Translations under genes and position numbers: made by a program | Shown: one piece after another, positions 9,083 to 17,388 of the stretch | Position numbering within the stretch: position 1 is the stretch's first letter | Layout: the number at the start of each line of letters is the position of its first letter | The notes under the pieces: generated by a model | Told to the model about the DNA's origin: nothing | Database searches by the model: none | Seen by the model: only the letters and a program-made list of their open reading frames with translations | DNA from: an uncultured Collinsella sp. | GTDB lineage: Bacteria; Actinomycetota; Coriobacteriia; Coriobacteriales; Coriobacteriaceae | Assembly: GCA_934655755.1 (NCBI GenBank) | Contig: CAKUHA010000014.1 | Location: forward strand, 1 to 33,904 | DNA: 33,904 nucleotides | Direction of reading: 5' to 3'

Positions 9083-10459
9083 GTGGAAACCAAGCAATAC
9101 CCCAACATGGAGTGCGACGTTGTCATTGCCGGTTGCGGCGTGGCGGGCCTGTATGCGGCCCTCAACCTACCGACGAGCATGCGCGTGATTATGCTCTCCA
9201 AGGGCGCCGTCGACGAGTGCGATTCGATGCTCGCGCAGGGCGGCATCTGCGTGCTGCCCGAGGGCTCGGACTACGATGCCTTCTTTGAGGACACCATGCA
9301 CGCCGGCCACTACGAGAACCGCCGCGAGAGCGTTGACATCATGATTCGCTCGAGCCGTTCGGTCATCAACGACCTGCTGGCGATGGGCGTGGACTTTGAG
9401 CGCAAGGCCGACGGCAGTCTCGACTTTACCCGCGAGGGCGCGCACAGCCGTCCGCGCATCGCCTTCCATGCCGACATTACGGGCAAGGAGATCACGACCA
9501 AGCTGCTTCAGGCCGTGCGCAAGCTGGACAACGTGCAGATTCTTGAGCACGTGGCCATGACCGATATCCTGACCGGCGAGCGCGACGGCGCCACGGTATG
9601 CACCGGTGTCGTCGCCGTCCCCGTGAACGAGGACGATTCGGTCCGTCCCGCCGACGAGCTGGCAAATGCCGCCGAGGGCGTGCATGCCGGTAAGCCGTTT
9701 GAGATTCACGCGCGCCATACGTTGTGGGCGACGGGCGGTATCGGTGGCGTGTACGACCATTCGACTAACTATCCGCAGCTCACGGGCGACGCTTGCTACA
9801 TCGCTCAGGAGCACGGCATTACGATGGAGCACCTGGACTACGTGCAGATTCACCCCACCGGATTGTTCTCGCCGCAGCCGGGCCGCACCTTCCTGATCAG
9901 CGAGAGCTGCCGCGGCGAGGGCGCGATCCTGCTCAATGCCGCCGGCGAGCGCTTCACCGACGAGCTGCAGCCGCGCGACGTGGTCGCCGCTGCCATCCGC
10001 GAGCAGATGAAGCAAGACGGCACCGAGCACGAGTGGCTGAGCTTTGCCCCCGTCGAGCGCGACGTTGTGACCGGACACTTCGCCAACATCCGCGCGCGCT
10101 GCCTGGAGGACGGTCGCGACATCCTGGACGAGCCCATTCCCGTCACGCCCACGCAGCACTACTTTATGGGTGGCGTGTGGGTCGACAAGGACGGCCGCAC
10201 CTCGATGCCCGAGCTCTACGCCGCCGGCGAGACAGCCTGCAACGGCGTACACGGCAAGAACCGCTTGGCCTCCAACAGCCTGCTCGAGTCTCTCGTCTGG
10301 GGCCGCCGCGCCGCTTGGCGTATGCGCACCGGTGAGTCGCTGGCCGTGGAGCAGGCCGGCGAGCCCGCGCTTGATGGACGCCATCGCGCCTTGGGCGCCG
10401 ATACCCTTGCAATCGATGATCTGGCCCGTGCCGCCGGCACGCAGGCCGCAGAGGAGTAG
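9083..10459 (+). CDS. nadB: L-aspartate oxidase NadB, short form
   Basis: A flavoenzyme that oxidises L-aspartate to iminoaspartate, the substrate passed to NadA. It shows the FAD-binding GCGVAG (17-22), the SMLAQGG active-site loop (48-54), HPTGL, an RGEGA-type loop, QPRDVVAAAI, and the C-terminal FAD motif HGKNRLASNSLLE near 390. I chose the GTG at 9083 because AGGGAGAGG lies six bases before it; an ATG at 9056 would add nine residues encoded by the palindromic repeat. At 458 residues it is clearly shorter than the roughly 540 of the E. coli enzyme. The protein stops about 55 residues after the last FAD motif, so most of the usual C-terminal helical bundle is missing. It lies four bases before nadC. 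Confidence 0.95.
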   Translation: METKQYPNMECDVVIAGCGVAGLYAALNLPTSMRVIMLSKGAVDECDSMLAQGGICVLPEGSDYDAFFEDTMHAGHYENRRESVDIMIRSSRSVINDLLAMGVDFERKADGSLDFTREGAHSRPRIAFHADITGKEITTKLLQAVRKLDNVQILEHVAMTDILTGERDGATVCTGVVAVPVNEDDSVRPADELANAAEGVHAGKPFEIHARHTLWATGGIGGVYDHSTNYPQLTGDACYIAQEHGITMEHLDYVQIHPTGLFSPQPGRTFLISESCRGEGAILLNAAGERFTDELQPRDVVAAAIREQMKQDGTEHEWLSFAPVERDVVTGHFANIRARCLEDGRDILDEPIPVTPTQHYFMGGVWVDKDGRTSMPELYAAGETACNGVHGKNRLASNSLLESLVWGRRAAWRMRTGESLAVEQAGEPALDGRHRALGADTLAIDDLARAAGTQAAEE

Positions 10460-10462
10460 ACC

Positions 10463-11323
10463 ATGAATCCCATTACCATGAAGCTCGTCGCCGATGATCT
10501 GATTCTGCAGGCCCTGCGCGAGGACATTACGTTTGAGGACGTGAGCACGGCGAGCGTGTGCCCTACGGCGCGTCCCGCCACGGTGGAGCTCATCGCCAAG
10601 GCAGACGGCATTATCGCCGGCCTGGACGTTTTCGCCCGCACTTTTGAGCTGCTGGACCCGCAGAGCTCGGTGCTGTTTGATGTCGCCGATGGCGATGAGG
10701 TGCACGCCGGCGACCACGTGGGCCAGGTGCGCGGCGACGCGCGCGTGCTGCTTTCGGGCGAGCGCGTGGCGCTCAACTACCTGCAGCGCATGAGCGGCAT
10801 TGCAACCTACACGCACAACATGGTCGCTGCGCTCGAGGGCACCAAGACCGTGCTGGTCGACACGCGCAAGACCACGCCGGGCATGCGCGTCTTCGAGAAG
10901 GCCGCGGTCGAGATCGGTGGCGGCAGCAACCACCGCTACAACCTGTCGACGGCTGTCATGCTCAAGGACAACCATATCGACGCCGCCGGTGGCGTGACGC
11001 GCGCGATCGAGATGGCGCGCGCCCACGCGTCGTTTACCACGACGGTCGAGATTGAGTGCGAGAGCCTCGATATGGTGCGCGAGGCTGTTGAGGCCGGCGC
11101 CGACATCATCATGCTCGACAACATGACCCACGATGACATGGCCGCCGCCATCGAGCTTATCGACGGTCGCGCCAAGACCGAGTGCTCGGGCAACGTGGAC
11201 GCCGGCAACATTCGCGCCCTGGCCGATCTGGGCGTCGACTTTATTAGTTCGGGCGCCCTGACGCATTCTGCGCCGATCCTCGACCTCTCGCTTAAGCACC
11301 TGCGTCTGCTGGACGGTAAATAA
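10463..11323 (+). CDS. nadC: Nicotinate-nucleotide diphosphorylase (carboxylating) NadC
   Basis: A 286-residue quinolinate phosphoribosyltransferase that joins quinolinate and PRPP, with decarboxylation, to give nicotinate mononucleotide. An N-terminal swivel domain (1-115) leads into the barrel carrying DTRKTTPG (133-140), IGGGSNHRYNLS (151-162), KDNH (168-171), EIECES and the phosphate-binding MLDNM. Full length with no anomaly. The start is the first ATG after the nadB stop, and its TAA overlaps the ATG of niaR by one base (TAATG), which indicates coupled translation. Confidence 0.97.
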   Translation: MNPITMKLVADDLILQALREDITFEDVSTASVCPTARPATVELIAKADGIIAGLDVFARTFELLDPQSSVLFDVADGDEVHAGDHVGQVRGDARVLLSGERVALNYLQRMSGIATYTHNMVAALEGTKTVLVDTRKTTPGMRVFEKAAVEIGGGSNHRYNLSTAVMLKDNHIDAAGGVTRAIEMARAHASFTTTVEIECESLDMVREAVEAGADIIMLDNMTHDDMAAAIELIDGRAKTECSGNVDAGNIRALADLGVDFISSGALTHSAPILDLSLKHLRLLDGK

Positions 11324-11868
11324 TGAACGCCCGCGAGCGTCGCCGTGCCATCATGGCCGTGCTCGAGGGGGCCAAAGATCCCGTTTCGGGCAGCGCGCTT
11401 GCCCGCGAGGTGGGCGTGAGCCGTCAGGTCGTGGTGCAGGACATCGCCCTGCTGCGCGCCGACGGGCACGATGTCGTGGCAACCAATCGCGGCTACGTGC
11501 TGCAGGAGGCCCCCAGCAGCCCCGCCGTTCCCACGCGCCTGGTTAAGGTTCGCCACAGCGTGGAGCAAGCGGGCGACGAGCTCACGAGCATCGTCGACGC
11601 GGGCGGCGCCGTGCTCAACGTGATCGTCAACCATCGCGTGTACGGCAAGATCACGGCCGACCTGGACATCCGCAACCGCCGCGATATCGAGCGCTACCTG
11701 CACGACATCGCCAGCGGCAAGAGCTTTCCGCTGCTGACGGTAACGAGCGGCTATCACTTCCATCGCATTGCGGCGGAAGACGAGCAGACCCTCGATGAGA
11801 TCGAGACCATGCTCAAGGAGAAGGGCTATCTGGCAGATTTAATGCCCTACGAGGACGACTTGTCCTAG
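11323..11868 (+). CDS. niaR: Niacin-responsive transcriptional repressor NiaR (HTH + 3H domain)
   Basis: A 181-residue regulator. Residues 1-62 form a winged helix of the HTH_11/BirA type (SGSALAREVGVSRQVVVQDI); residues about 72-170 form a 3H domain with His78 (VRHS), His104 (NHRVYG) and His145/His147 (GYHFH), which in NiaR/YrxA proteins bind a metal and nicotinic acid. Such proteins repress NAD synthesis and niacin salvage when niacin is plentiful. Being last in the nad operon, it should regulate itself through the palindrome at 7917-7960. The ATG at 11323 is fixed by the overlap with nadC. The family assignment is firm; the operator pairing is inferred. Confidence 0.93.
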   Translation: MNARERRRAIMAVLEGAKDPVSGSALAREVGVSRQVVVQDIALLRADGHDVVATNRGYVLQEAPSSPAVPTRLVKVRHSVEQAGDELTSIVDAGGAVLNVIVNHRVYGKITADLDIRNRRDIERYLHDIASGKSFPLLTVTSGYHFHRIAAEDEQTLDEIETMLKEKGYLADLMPYEDDLS

Positions 11869-11887
11869 CTCGACGCTGCTGTCTATA

Positions 11888-11953
11888 AGTTGCGGTGAAA
11901 TAGTTCCTAAATCGGCATCTAAGCCATGAATCAGGAACTATTCCACCGCAACT
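11888..11953. repeat. 66-base hairpin repeat, copy 1 (TTGCGGTGAAATAGTTCC family)
   Basis: Arms of 21 bases (11888-11908 and 11933-11953) enclose a 24-base loop. The same two arm sequences recur exactly at 33711-33777, including one shared mismatch that is A with C on the plus strand and would be G with U in minus-strand RNA. No T-tract follows here. Confidence 0.9.
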
Positions 11954-11987
11954 GCCAAGGGAATCCAAATTAGCTGCCCATATATAC

Positions 11988-12026
11988 AAAAGGAGGCCTC
12001 CGCGGCGATGCGGAGGCCTCCTTTTT
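11988..12026. terminator. Bidirectional terminator between niaR and the ferredoxin gene
   Basis: A perfect 16-bp stem (11988-12003 with 12010-12025) is built from AGGAGGCCTCCGC-type arms. TTTTT follows on the plus strand, and TTTTGT follows on the minus strand. It serves the converging nad operon and ferredoxin gene. Confidence 0.92.
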
Positions 12027-12065
12027 GTGCACGGTGTACTTTTGAGTGTGCAAGTGGGGGAGTTG

Positions 12066-12251
12066 TTACTCCTCGACGATCTCGGTGATCGCGCCAGCGG
12101 GGCAAGCGTCCTGGCAAGCGCCACAGGCGACGCAGGAGTCCTCGTCAGCGACGGTAGCGACGTCCTGGAGCTCCAGAACGCCAGCGGGGCAGGAGTCGAC
12201 GCAGACGCCACAAGCGATGCACTCGTCGGCATCAATTACGGGATGAGCCAT
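12066..12251 (-). CDS. 2[4Fe-4S] bacterial-type ferredoxin
   Basis: A 61-residue electron carrier with two cluster motifs, C11-C14-C17-C21 (CIACGVCVDSCP) and C40-C43-C46-C50 (CVACGACQDACP), in the classic clostridial ferredoxin arrangement. The protein is acidic and ends in IVEE. The ATG at 12251 follows GAGAGGAAA at good spacing; a longer in-frame extension to 12317 has no family resemblance. It is a single-gene unit facing the nad operon, with its own possible promoter at 12313-12340. In anaerobes such ferredoxins serve pyruvate:ferredoxin oxidoreductase and other low-potential enzymes; the partner here is not shown by the context. Confidence 0.95.
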   Translation of the reverse strand: MAHPVIDADECIACGVCVDSCPAGVLELQDVATVADEDSCVACGACQDACPAGAITEIVEE

Positions 12252-12312
12252 GGTAGTTTCCTCTCTGTTGACCGACGCTACAGGCGATGTGCGTCGGTTT
12301 GATTCGGGCAAA

Positions 12313-12340
12313 AACATACCACGGCAGCGACCGTTTGCAA
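12313..12340 (-). promoter_or_regulatory. Possible ferredoxin promoter
   Basis: On the minus strand, TTGCAA (12340-12335), 16 bases, and TATGTT (12318-12313) lie about 60 bases before the ferredoxin ATG. The match is moderate. Confidence 0.35.
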
Positions 12341-12470
12341 TACCCTCTGACCGGCATCTTCATACCGTTCGCCGAGTATGCCACGGCTTACTAAAAAACA
12401 CGCAGGTTAGGCCGTTGAGCTGCGCAAATGTTAGCTAAAGGTGACTTGAATTATTGGGCGATTGAGCGTG

Positions 12471-12526
12471 CTTGCGGAAACTGCATCCCGTTATTTGGCC
12501 GAAAAACGGGTCGCAGTTTCCGCAAG
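12471..12526. repeat. Long inverted repeat upstream of dnaK
   Basis: Arms of 22 bases (12471-12492 and 12505-12526, beginning CTTGCGGAAACTGC) differ at two adjacent bases and enclose a 12-base loop. There is no T-tract. It lies between divergent promoters, where no terminator is expected, so it looks like another dispersed palindromic element. Confidence 0.8.
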
Positions 12527-12660
12527 GCCGCCCAAGACCGCTCGGCGCGCCCCTAAACTCAAACCTCAGCCAACTCTACATAGATCTCAATAGATCTGCC
12601 GAGAACTCAAACAAGCCGTCTGCCTGCGCTTTTGAGAACCTAAACTCGCGGAGATAAGAA

Positions 12661-12693
12661 ATCTTATATGAATTGACTTAGATTTTGTATATT
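12661..12693 (+). promoter_or_regulatory. dnaK promoter/operator motif shared with clpB (putative HspR site)
   Basis: ATCTTATAT (12661-12669), five unlike bases, then GACTTAGATTT (12675-12685) and TGTATATT. The same string with the same spacing lies before clpB at 22087-22119. The two halves contain CTTATAT and CTTAGAT as direct repeats 14 bases apart, and the ends read ATCT...AGAT. TATATT at 12688-12693 could be the -10. The site is a likely HspR target, although it is not the classic CTTGAGT-N7-ACTCAAG element. Confidence 0.65.
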
Positions 12694-12737
12694 CCGGCCC
12701 ATAAGGGGATACACTACATCCTGAAAGACAAGCCGAA

Positions 12738-12762
12738 GCGTCGCGCGGCAGTCCGCCGACGC
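12738..12762 (+). other. Hairpin in the dnaK 5' leader
   Basis: GCGTCG and CGACGC enclose GCGG-CAGT-CCGC, giving about ten base pairs with one bulged base. It lies 32 bases before the dnaK ATG and could affect mRNA stability or translation. Confidence 0.4.
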
Positions 12763-12794
12763 GGCGCGAACGCACAAGAGAGAGGGAATTTCTA

Positions 12795-14687
<1,893 letters not shown>

Positions 14688-14689
14688 TC

Positions 14690-15532
14690 ATGTCCGCCCG
14701 TAAAGCTCGCACGGAGGCGGCCGCTGCTGGCGCCGCCCCCGTTGACTCTGAGGAGAAGGACGTGAAGATTCCCGTAGAGGCCGTCGACGATACCGAGGCC
14801 AATGAGGCCGAGGCCGCCGAGGCTGCCGAGAACCAGGTAGAGGATTCCAACAAGGAGGCGACGATGACCGAGGACGAGATGGTGGAAGCCGCTATCCGCG
14901 CCGGTGAGGAAGCCGCCGACAACGACTTTAAGCTCAAGTTCGAGCAGGCCCAAAAGGAGCTTGCCGACGTGCGCAGTGAGCTCGAGGCTGCGGCAGAGGC
15001 TCGGAAGGCCGCCGAGGACAAGGCAAAGGACGCCACCGAGCGCACCGCCCGTCTGCAGGCCGACTGGGAGAACTTCCGTCGCCGCACCGCCAACGAGCGC
15101 ATCGCCGAGCGCGAGCGCGCGACCGAGAAGCTCGTCACCGCGCTGCTGCCGGTGGTCGACGATATCGAGCGTGCGATCGACCATGCCCGCAGCCAGGAGC
15201 TTTCCGACGACTTTAAGCAGTTCGTTGACGGCGTTGACGCGGTGCATGCCAAGCTGCTCGATGTGTTCGCGCATGAGGGCGTTGAGCCCATCGACCCCAA
15301 GGGCGAGGCGTTCGATCCGCTCGAGCACCAGGCCGTGGGACGTGTCGAGGACGCTTCGCAGTACGACGAGACCGTCAACGACGTGTACCAGAAGGGCTAC
15401 CGCATGGCGGACCGCATCCTGCGCTCCGCGATGGTGACGGTGACTTACGGTGGCGAGAAGCGCCCCGCACCGGAGCCCGAAGCGGCGCCCGAGGATGCTG
15501 CGGCCGATACGGCCGAGAGCACCGAGGAGTAA
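14690..15532 (+). CDS. grpE: Nucleotide exchange factor GrpE
   Basis: GrpE releases ADP from DnaK as a dimer. The 280-residue frame has an Ala/Glu-rich acidic extension (1-75), a long coiled coil (about 80-135), the GrpE core NFRRRTANER...LLPVVDDIERAI, and the C-terminal beta-wing (VGRVEDASQYDETVNDVYQKGY written as parts: VGRVEDAS, NDVYQKGYR, ILRSAMVTV). GAGGA overlapping the end of dnaK can serve the ATG at 14690. A second in-frame ATG at 14864 (residue 59) sits five bases after a perfect AAGGAGG and would give a 222-residue protein, closer to usual GrpE length, so either start or both may be used. The hairpin at 15538-15570 follows. Confidence 0.95.
   Translation: MSARKARTEAAAAGAAPVDSEEKDVKIPVEAVDDTEANEAEAAEAAENQVEDSNKEATMTEDEMVEAAIRAGEEAADNDFKLKFEQAQKELADVRSELEAAAEARKAAEDKAKDATERTARLQADWENFRRRTANERIAERERATEKLVTALLPVVDDIERAIDHARSQELSDDFKQFVDGVDAVHAKLLDVFAHEGVEPIDPKGEAFDPLEHQAVGRVEDASQYDETVNDVYQKGYRMADRILRSAMVTVTYGGEKRPAPEPEAAPEDAAADTAESTEE
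14852..14866 (+). promoter_or_regulatory. Internal ribosome binding site and alternative grpE start
   Basis: AAGGAGG (14852-14858) lies five bases before the in-frame ATG 14864-14866. It is stronger than the signal available to the first ATG at 14690, and the 58 residues upstream are low-complexity. Confidence 0.6.
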
Positions 15533-15537
15533 TTGAG

Positions 15538-15570
15538 AAGGGCCCCGGGGCAACACCCGGGGCCCTTTCT
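15538..15570 (+). terminator. Hairpin between grpE and dnaJ, possible attenuator
   Basis: A perfect 12-bp stem (15538-15549 with 15556-15567) of AAGGGCCCCGGG type is followed only by TTCT. The weak T-tract suggests partial termination or mRNA processing inside the heat-shock cluster. Confidence 0.6.
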
Positions 15571-15640
15571 GGCCTAGTGCCATATGAAAGCATGAGCCGT
15601 CGTCCGCATGGGCGGCGGGCGTAATAGGAGAGGAGCTACG

Positions 15641-16600
15641 ATGGCTGCAGGCAAAACCTTCTATGACATCCTGGGCGTATCCAAGAGCGCCTCCGACAAA
15701 GAGATCAAGAGCGCGTTCCGCAAGCTCGCGCAAAAATATCACCCCGATGCCGGCGGCGACGAGGCCAAGTTTAAGGAAATTAGCGAGGCCTACGAGACGC
15801 TTTCGGACGAGAAGAAGCGCAAAGAGTACGACCAGATGCTCATGTTCGGCGGCATGCCGGGCGCGGGCGGCGCGTATGGCGGCGGCTACGGTGCCGGTGC
15901 TGGCGCGAGCGGCTGGGGCGATATCTTCGACAGCATCTTTAGCGGCAATGGCGCCTGGGGCAGCGATTGGGGCTCGGGCTTTGCCGGGACCGCGGGCGCT
16001 GCCGGTGCCGGCCGCAACCGCGCACGTAAGGGCGGCGACCTGTCGCTGACCGTCGACGTGACGGCCGAGGACGCGTTCCGCGGCGTGACGCACAAGGTCA
16101 CCTACCGCATTCCCTCGACGGGCGAGCAGCAGACCATTACGGTCTCGGTGCCCGCGGGTGCCGTGGATGGCGGCAAGCTGCGTTACAAGCGCCGCGGCGA
16201 GTACGGTGTTGCCGGAGGCGAGCGCGGCGACCTGGTCGTGACCACGCATGTGGAGGAGCATCCGCTGTTTAAGCGCAAGGGTGCCGACGTGACCATGGAG
16301 GTGCCGATCTCGGTCTACGAGGCGGCGCTCGGCTGCACGGTTGACGTGCCCACGCCCGGTGGCGCGACGGTTCGTCTGAAGGTGCCCGCGGGTACCCAGA
16401 CGGGCAAGAAGTTCCGCTTTAAGGAGATGGGCGCGCCCGACGTCAAACATCGCGGCCGCACGGGCGCGCTGCTTGTCGAGATCAAGGTGCAAGTTCCCAC
16501 GAACCTGTCCGACGACGAGCGCGAGGCCATGGCCAAGTTGCGCGAGGCCGACACGCGCGACTATCGCGAGAAGGTCAACCGTTACAAGGCGACGTACTAG
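15641..16600 (+). CDS. dnaJ: J-domain co-chaperone DnaJ, type II (no zinc finger)
   Basis: A 319-residue DnaK partner. Residues 5-68 form a J-domain with the HPD triad at 34-36 (KYHPD); about 70-130 is Gly/Phe/Ala-rich; and 130-319 holds the two beta-sandwich substrate domains ([55 protein letters not shown]). No CxxCxGxG repeats are present and only one Cys is visible, so it lacks the zinc-binding domain of classical DnaJ and is CbpA-like in layout. The ATG at 15641 follows AGGAGAGGAG. It lies about 70 bases before hspR. Because it sits in the canonical dnaJ position it probably acts as the main partner of this DnaK unless a second dnaJ exists elsewhere. Confidence 0.93.
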   Translation: MAAGKTFYDILGVSKSASDKEIKSAFRKLAQKYHPDAGGDEAKFKEISEAYETLSDEKKRKEYDQMLMFGGMPGAGGAYGGGYGAGAGASGWGDIFDSIFSGNGAWGSDWGSGFAGTAGAAGAGRNRARKGGDLSLTVDVTAEDAFRGVTHKVTYRIPSTGEQQTITVSVPAGAVDGGKLRYKRRGEYGVAGGERGDLVVTTHVEEHPLFKRKGADVTMEVPISVYEAALGCTVDVPTPGGATVRLKVPAGTQTGKKFRFKEMGAPDVKHRGRTGALLVEIKVQVPTNLSDDEREAMAKLREADTRDYREKVNRYKATY

Positions 16601-16673
16601 TTTGGTTGCACGGCCCGCGGGCTAGCCGTAGGCCTATGATTGAGATGTGCGAGACGGAAAGGGGTCAGGTAGC

Positions 16674-17090
16674 ATGGCCGAGGACAATAGGAACAAACCG
16701 CTGTACATGATTAGCGTGGCGGCCGAGCTGACCGGCATGCACCCGCAGACTCTGCGCGTCTACGAGTCCAAGGGCTTGGTGAACCCCCAGCGCTCGGGCG
16801 GCAACACGCGTCTGTATTCGCGTGCCGATATCGAGCGCCTGGAGCTCATCAACCAGCTCACCGACGAGGGCATCAACCTCGCCGGCGTGGTGCGCATCCT
16901 CGATATGAAGGAGCGCGCCGAGGAGCGCGAGCGCGAGAACGAGAAGCTCCGCGCCCGCGTGCGTCAGCTCGAGGAAGAGCTGCACGAGTACAAGATGCAG
17001 AAGAAGATCACCGCCTTGGCGCCACGCGACGGCTCAGTCAACCCCGAGCAAGTCATGCGCAAGCTGCTGGGCGCGGGCGGGGATCTGTAG
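16674..17090 (+). CDS. hspR: Heat-shock repressor HspR (MerR family)
   Basis: A 138-residue regulator. Residues about 9-75 form a MerR-type winged helix: YMISVAAELTGMHPQTLRVY, then ESKGLVNPQRSGGNTRLYS with the recognition wing. Residues 80-112 form a charged coiled coil (ERERENEKLRARVRQLEEEL), and the tail ends in Gly-rich sequence. Position after dnaJ and the sequence both mark it as HspR, which represses dnaK and clpB in actinobacteria and is released when DnaK is titrated by misfolded protein. The ATG at 16674 follows AAGGGG; a GTG-type extension to 16647 is unneeded. Its likely sites are the twin motifs at 12661 and 22087. A small hairpin and a terminator follow. Confidence 0.95.
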   Translation: MAEDNRNKPLYMISVAAELTGMHPQTLRVYESKGLVNPQRSGGNTRLYSRADIERLELINQLTDEGINLAGVVRILDMKERAEERERENEKLRARVRQLEEELHEYKMQKKITALAPRDGSVNPEQVMRKLLGAGGDL

Positions 17091-17093
17091 GTT

Positions 17094-17115
17094 CCGCCGT
17101 TCTGCCGAACGGCGG
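17094..17115 (+). other. Hairpin just after hspR
   Basis: CCGCCGTTC (17094-17102) pairs perfectly with GAACGGCGG (17107-17115) around TGCC. There is no T-tract. It may protect the 3' end of the mRNA ahead of the true terminator. Confidence 0.55.
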
Positions 17116-17165
17116 ACCGGTCGACGCTGCGCGGGCCGCATTTGGACAATCTGACGTTCAACTTC

Positions 17166-17200
17166 AAGGGCGCGACCAGAAGGTCAGCGCCCTTTCGTTT
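17166..17200 (+). terminator. Terminator of the dnaK-grpE-dnaJ-hspR cluster
   Basis: AAGGGCGC-GACC pairs with GGTC-GCGCCCTT (17166-17177 with 17182-17194, one bulged A), followed by TCGTTTT. Confidence 0.85.
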
Positions 17201-17205
17201 TATTC

Positions 17206-17257
17206 GGCACTTGGGGACGTTCCTTTTGTGCCGGCACTTGGGGACACTCCTTGCACC
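17206..17257. repeat. Tandem GGCACTTGGGGAC repeats
   Basis: Two adjacent units, 17206-17232 and 17233-17257, both begin GGCACTTGGGGAC. Both end in a complementary short arm (GTGCC, and GCACC in the second). Core and layout resemble the palindromes at 9031, 19890 and 33788, but with different outer arms. Confidence 0.75.
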
Positions 17258-17388
17258 GGTGTCGCCCTATGCTTTACCGAGATAAAGTGAACGCCGAGAT
17301 TCGTAACCCGCTGGCAACTGTTCTATGGCACGATATTGAACGAATGTATGCTATGCGCCCGAGCCTTTCGGGCAGAGTGGGAGACAGT

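Larger units (their letters stand above)
12252..12794. other. 543-base divergent intergenic region, ferredoxin / dnaK
   Basis: From left to right it holds the ferredoxin leader and possible promoter; a 22-base imperfect inverted repeat at 12471-12526; AT-richer DNA with two AGATCT sites near 12590; ACTCAAA at about 12604-12610 facing TTTTGAG at about 12630-12636; the dnaK promoter/operator motif at 12661-12693; and a GC-rich hairpin at 12738-12762 in the dnaK leader. I see no gene in it. Confidence 0.6.

Noticed and set aside
12600..12640. ACTCAAA and TTTTGAG as the classic HspR inverted repeat before dnaK
   Set aside because: The halves are about 20 bases apart rather than seven and have no counterpart before clpB, so the shared motif at 12661 is the better candidate.
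17251..17388. A 46-residue N-terminal extension to the hydratase
   Set aside because: The start would be a TTG inside repeat DNA, and ATG 17389 has GGGAG at five bases.
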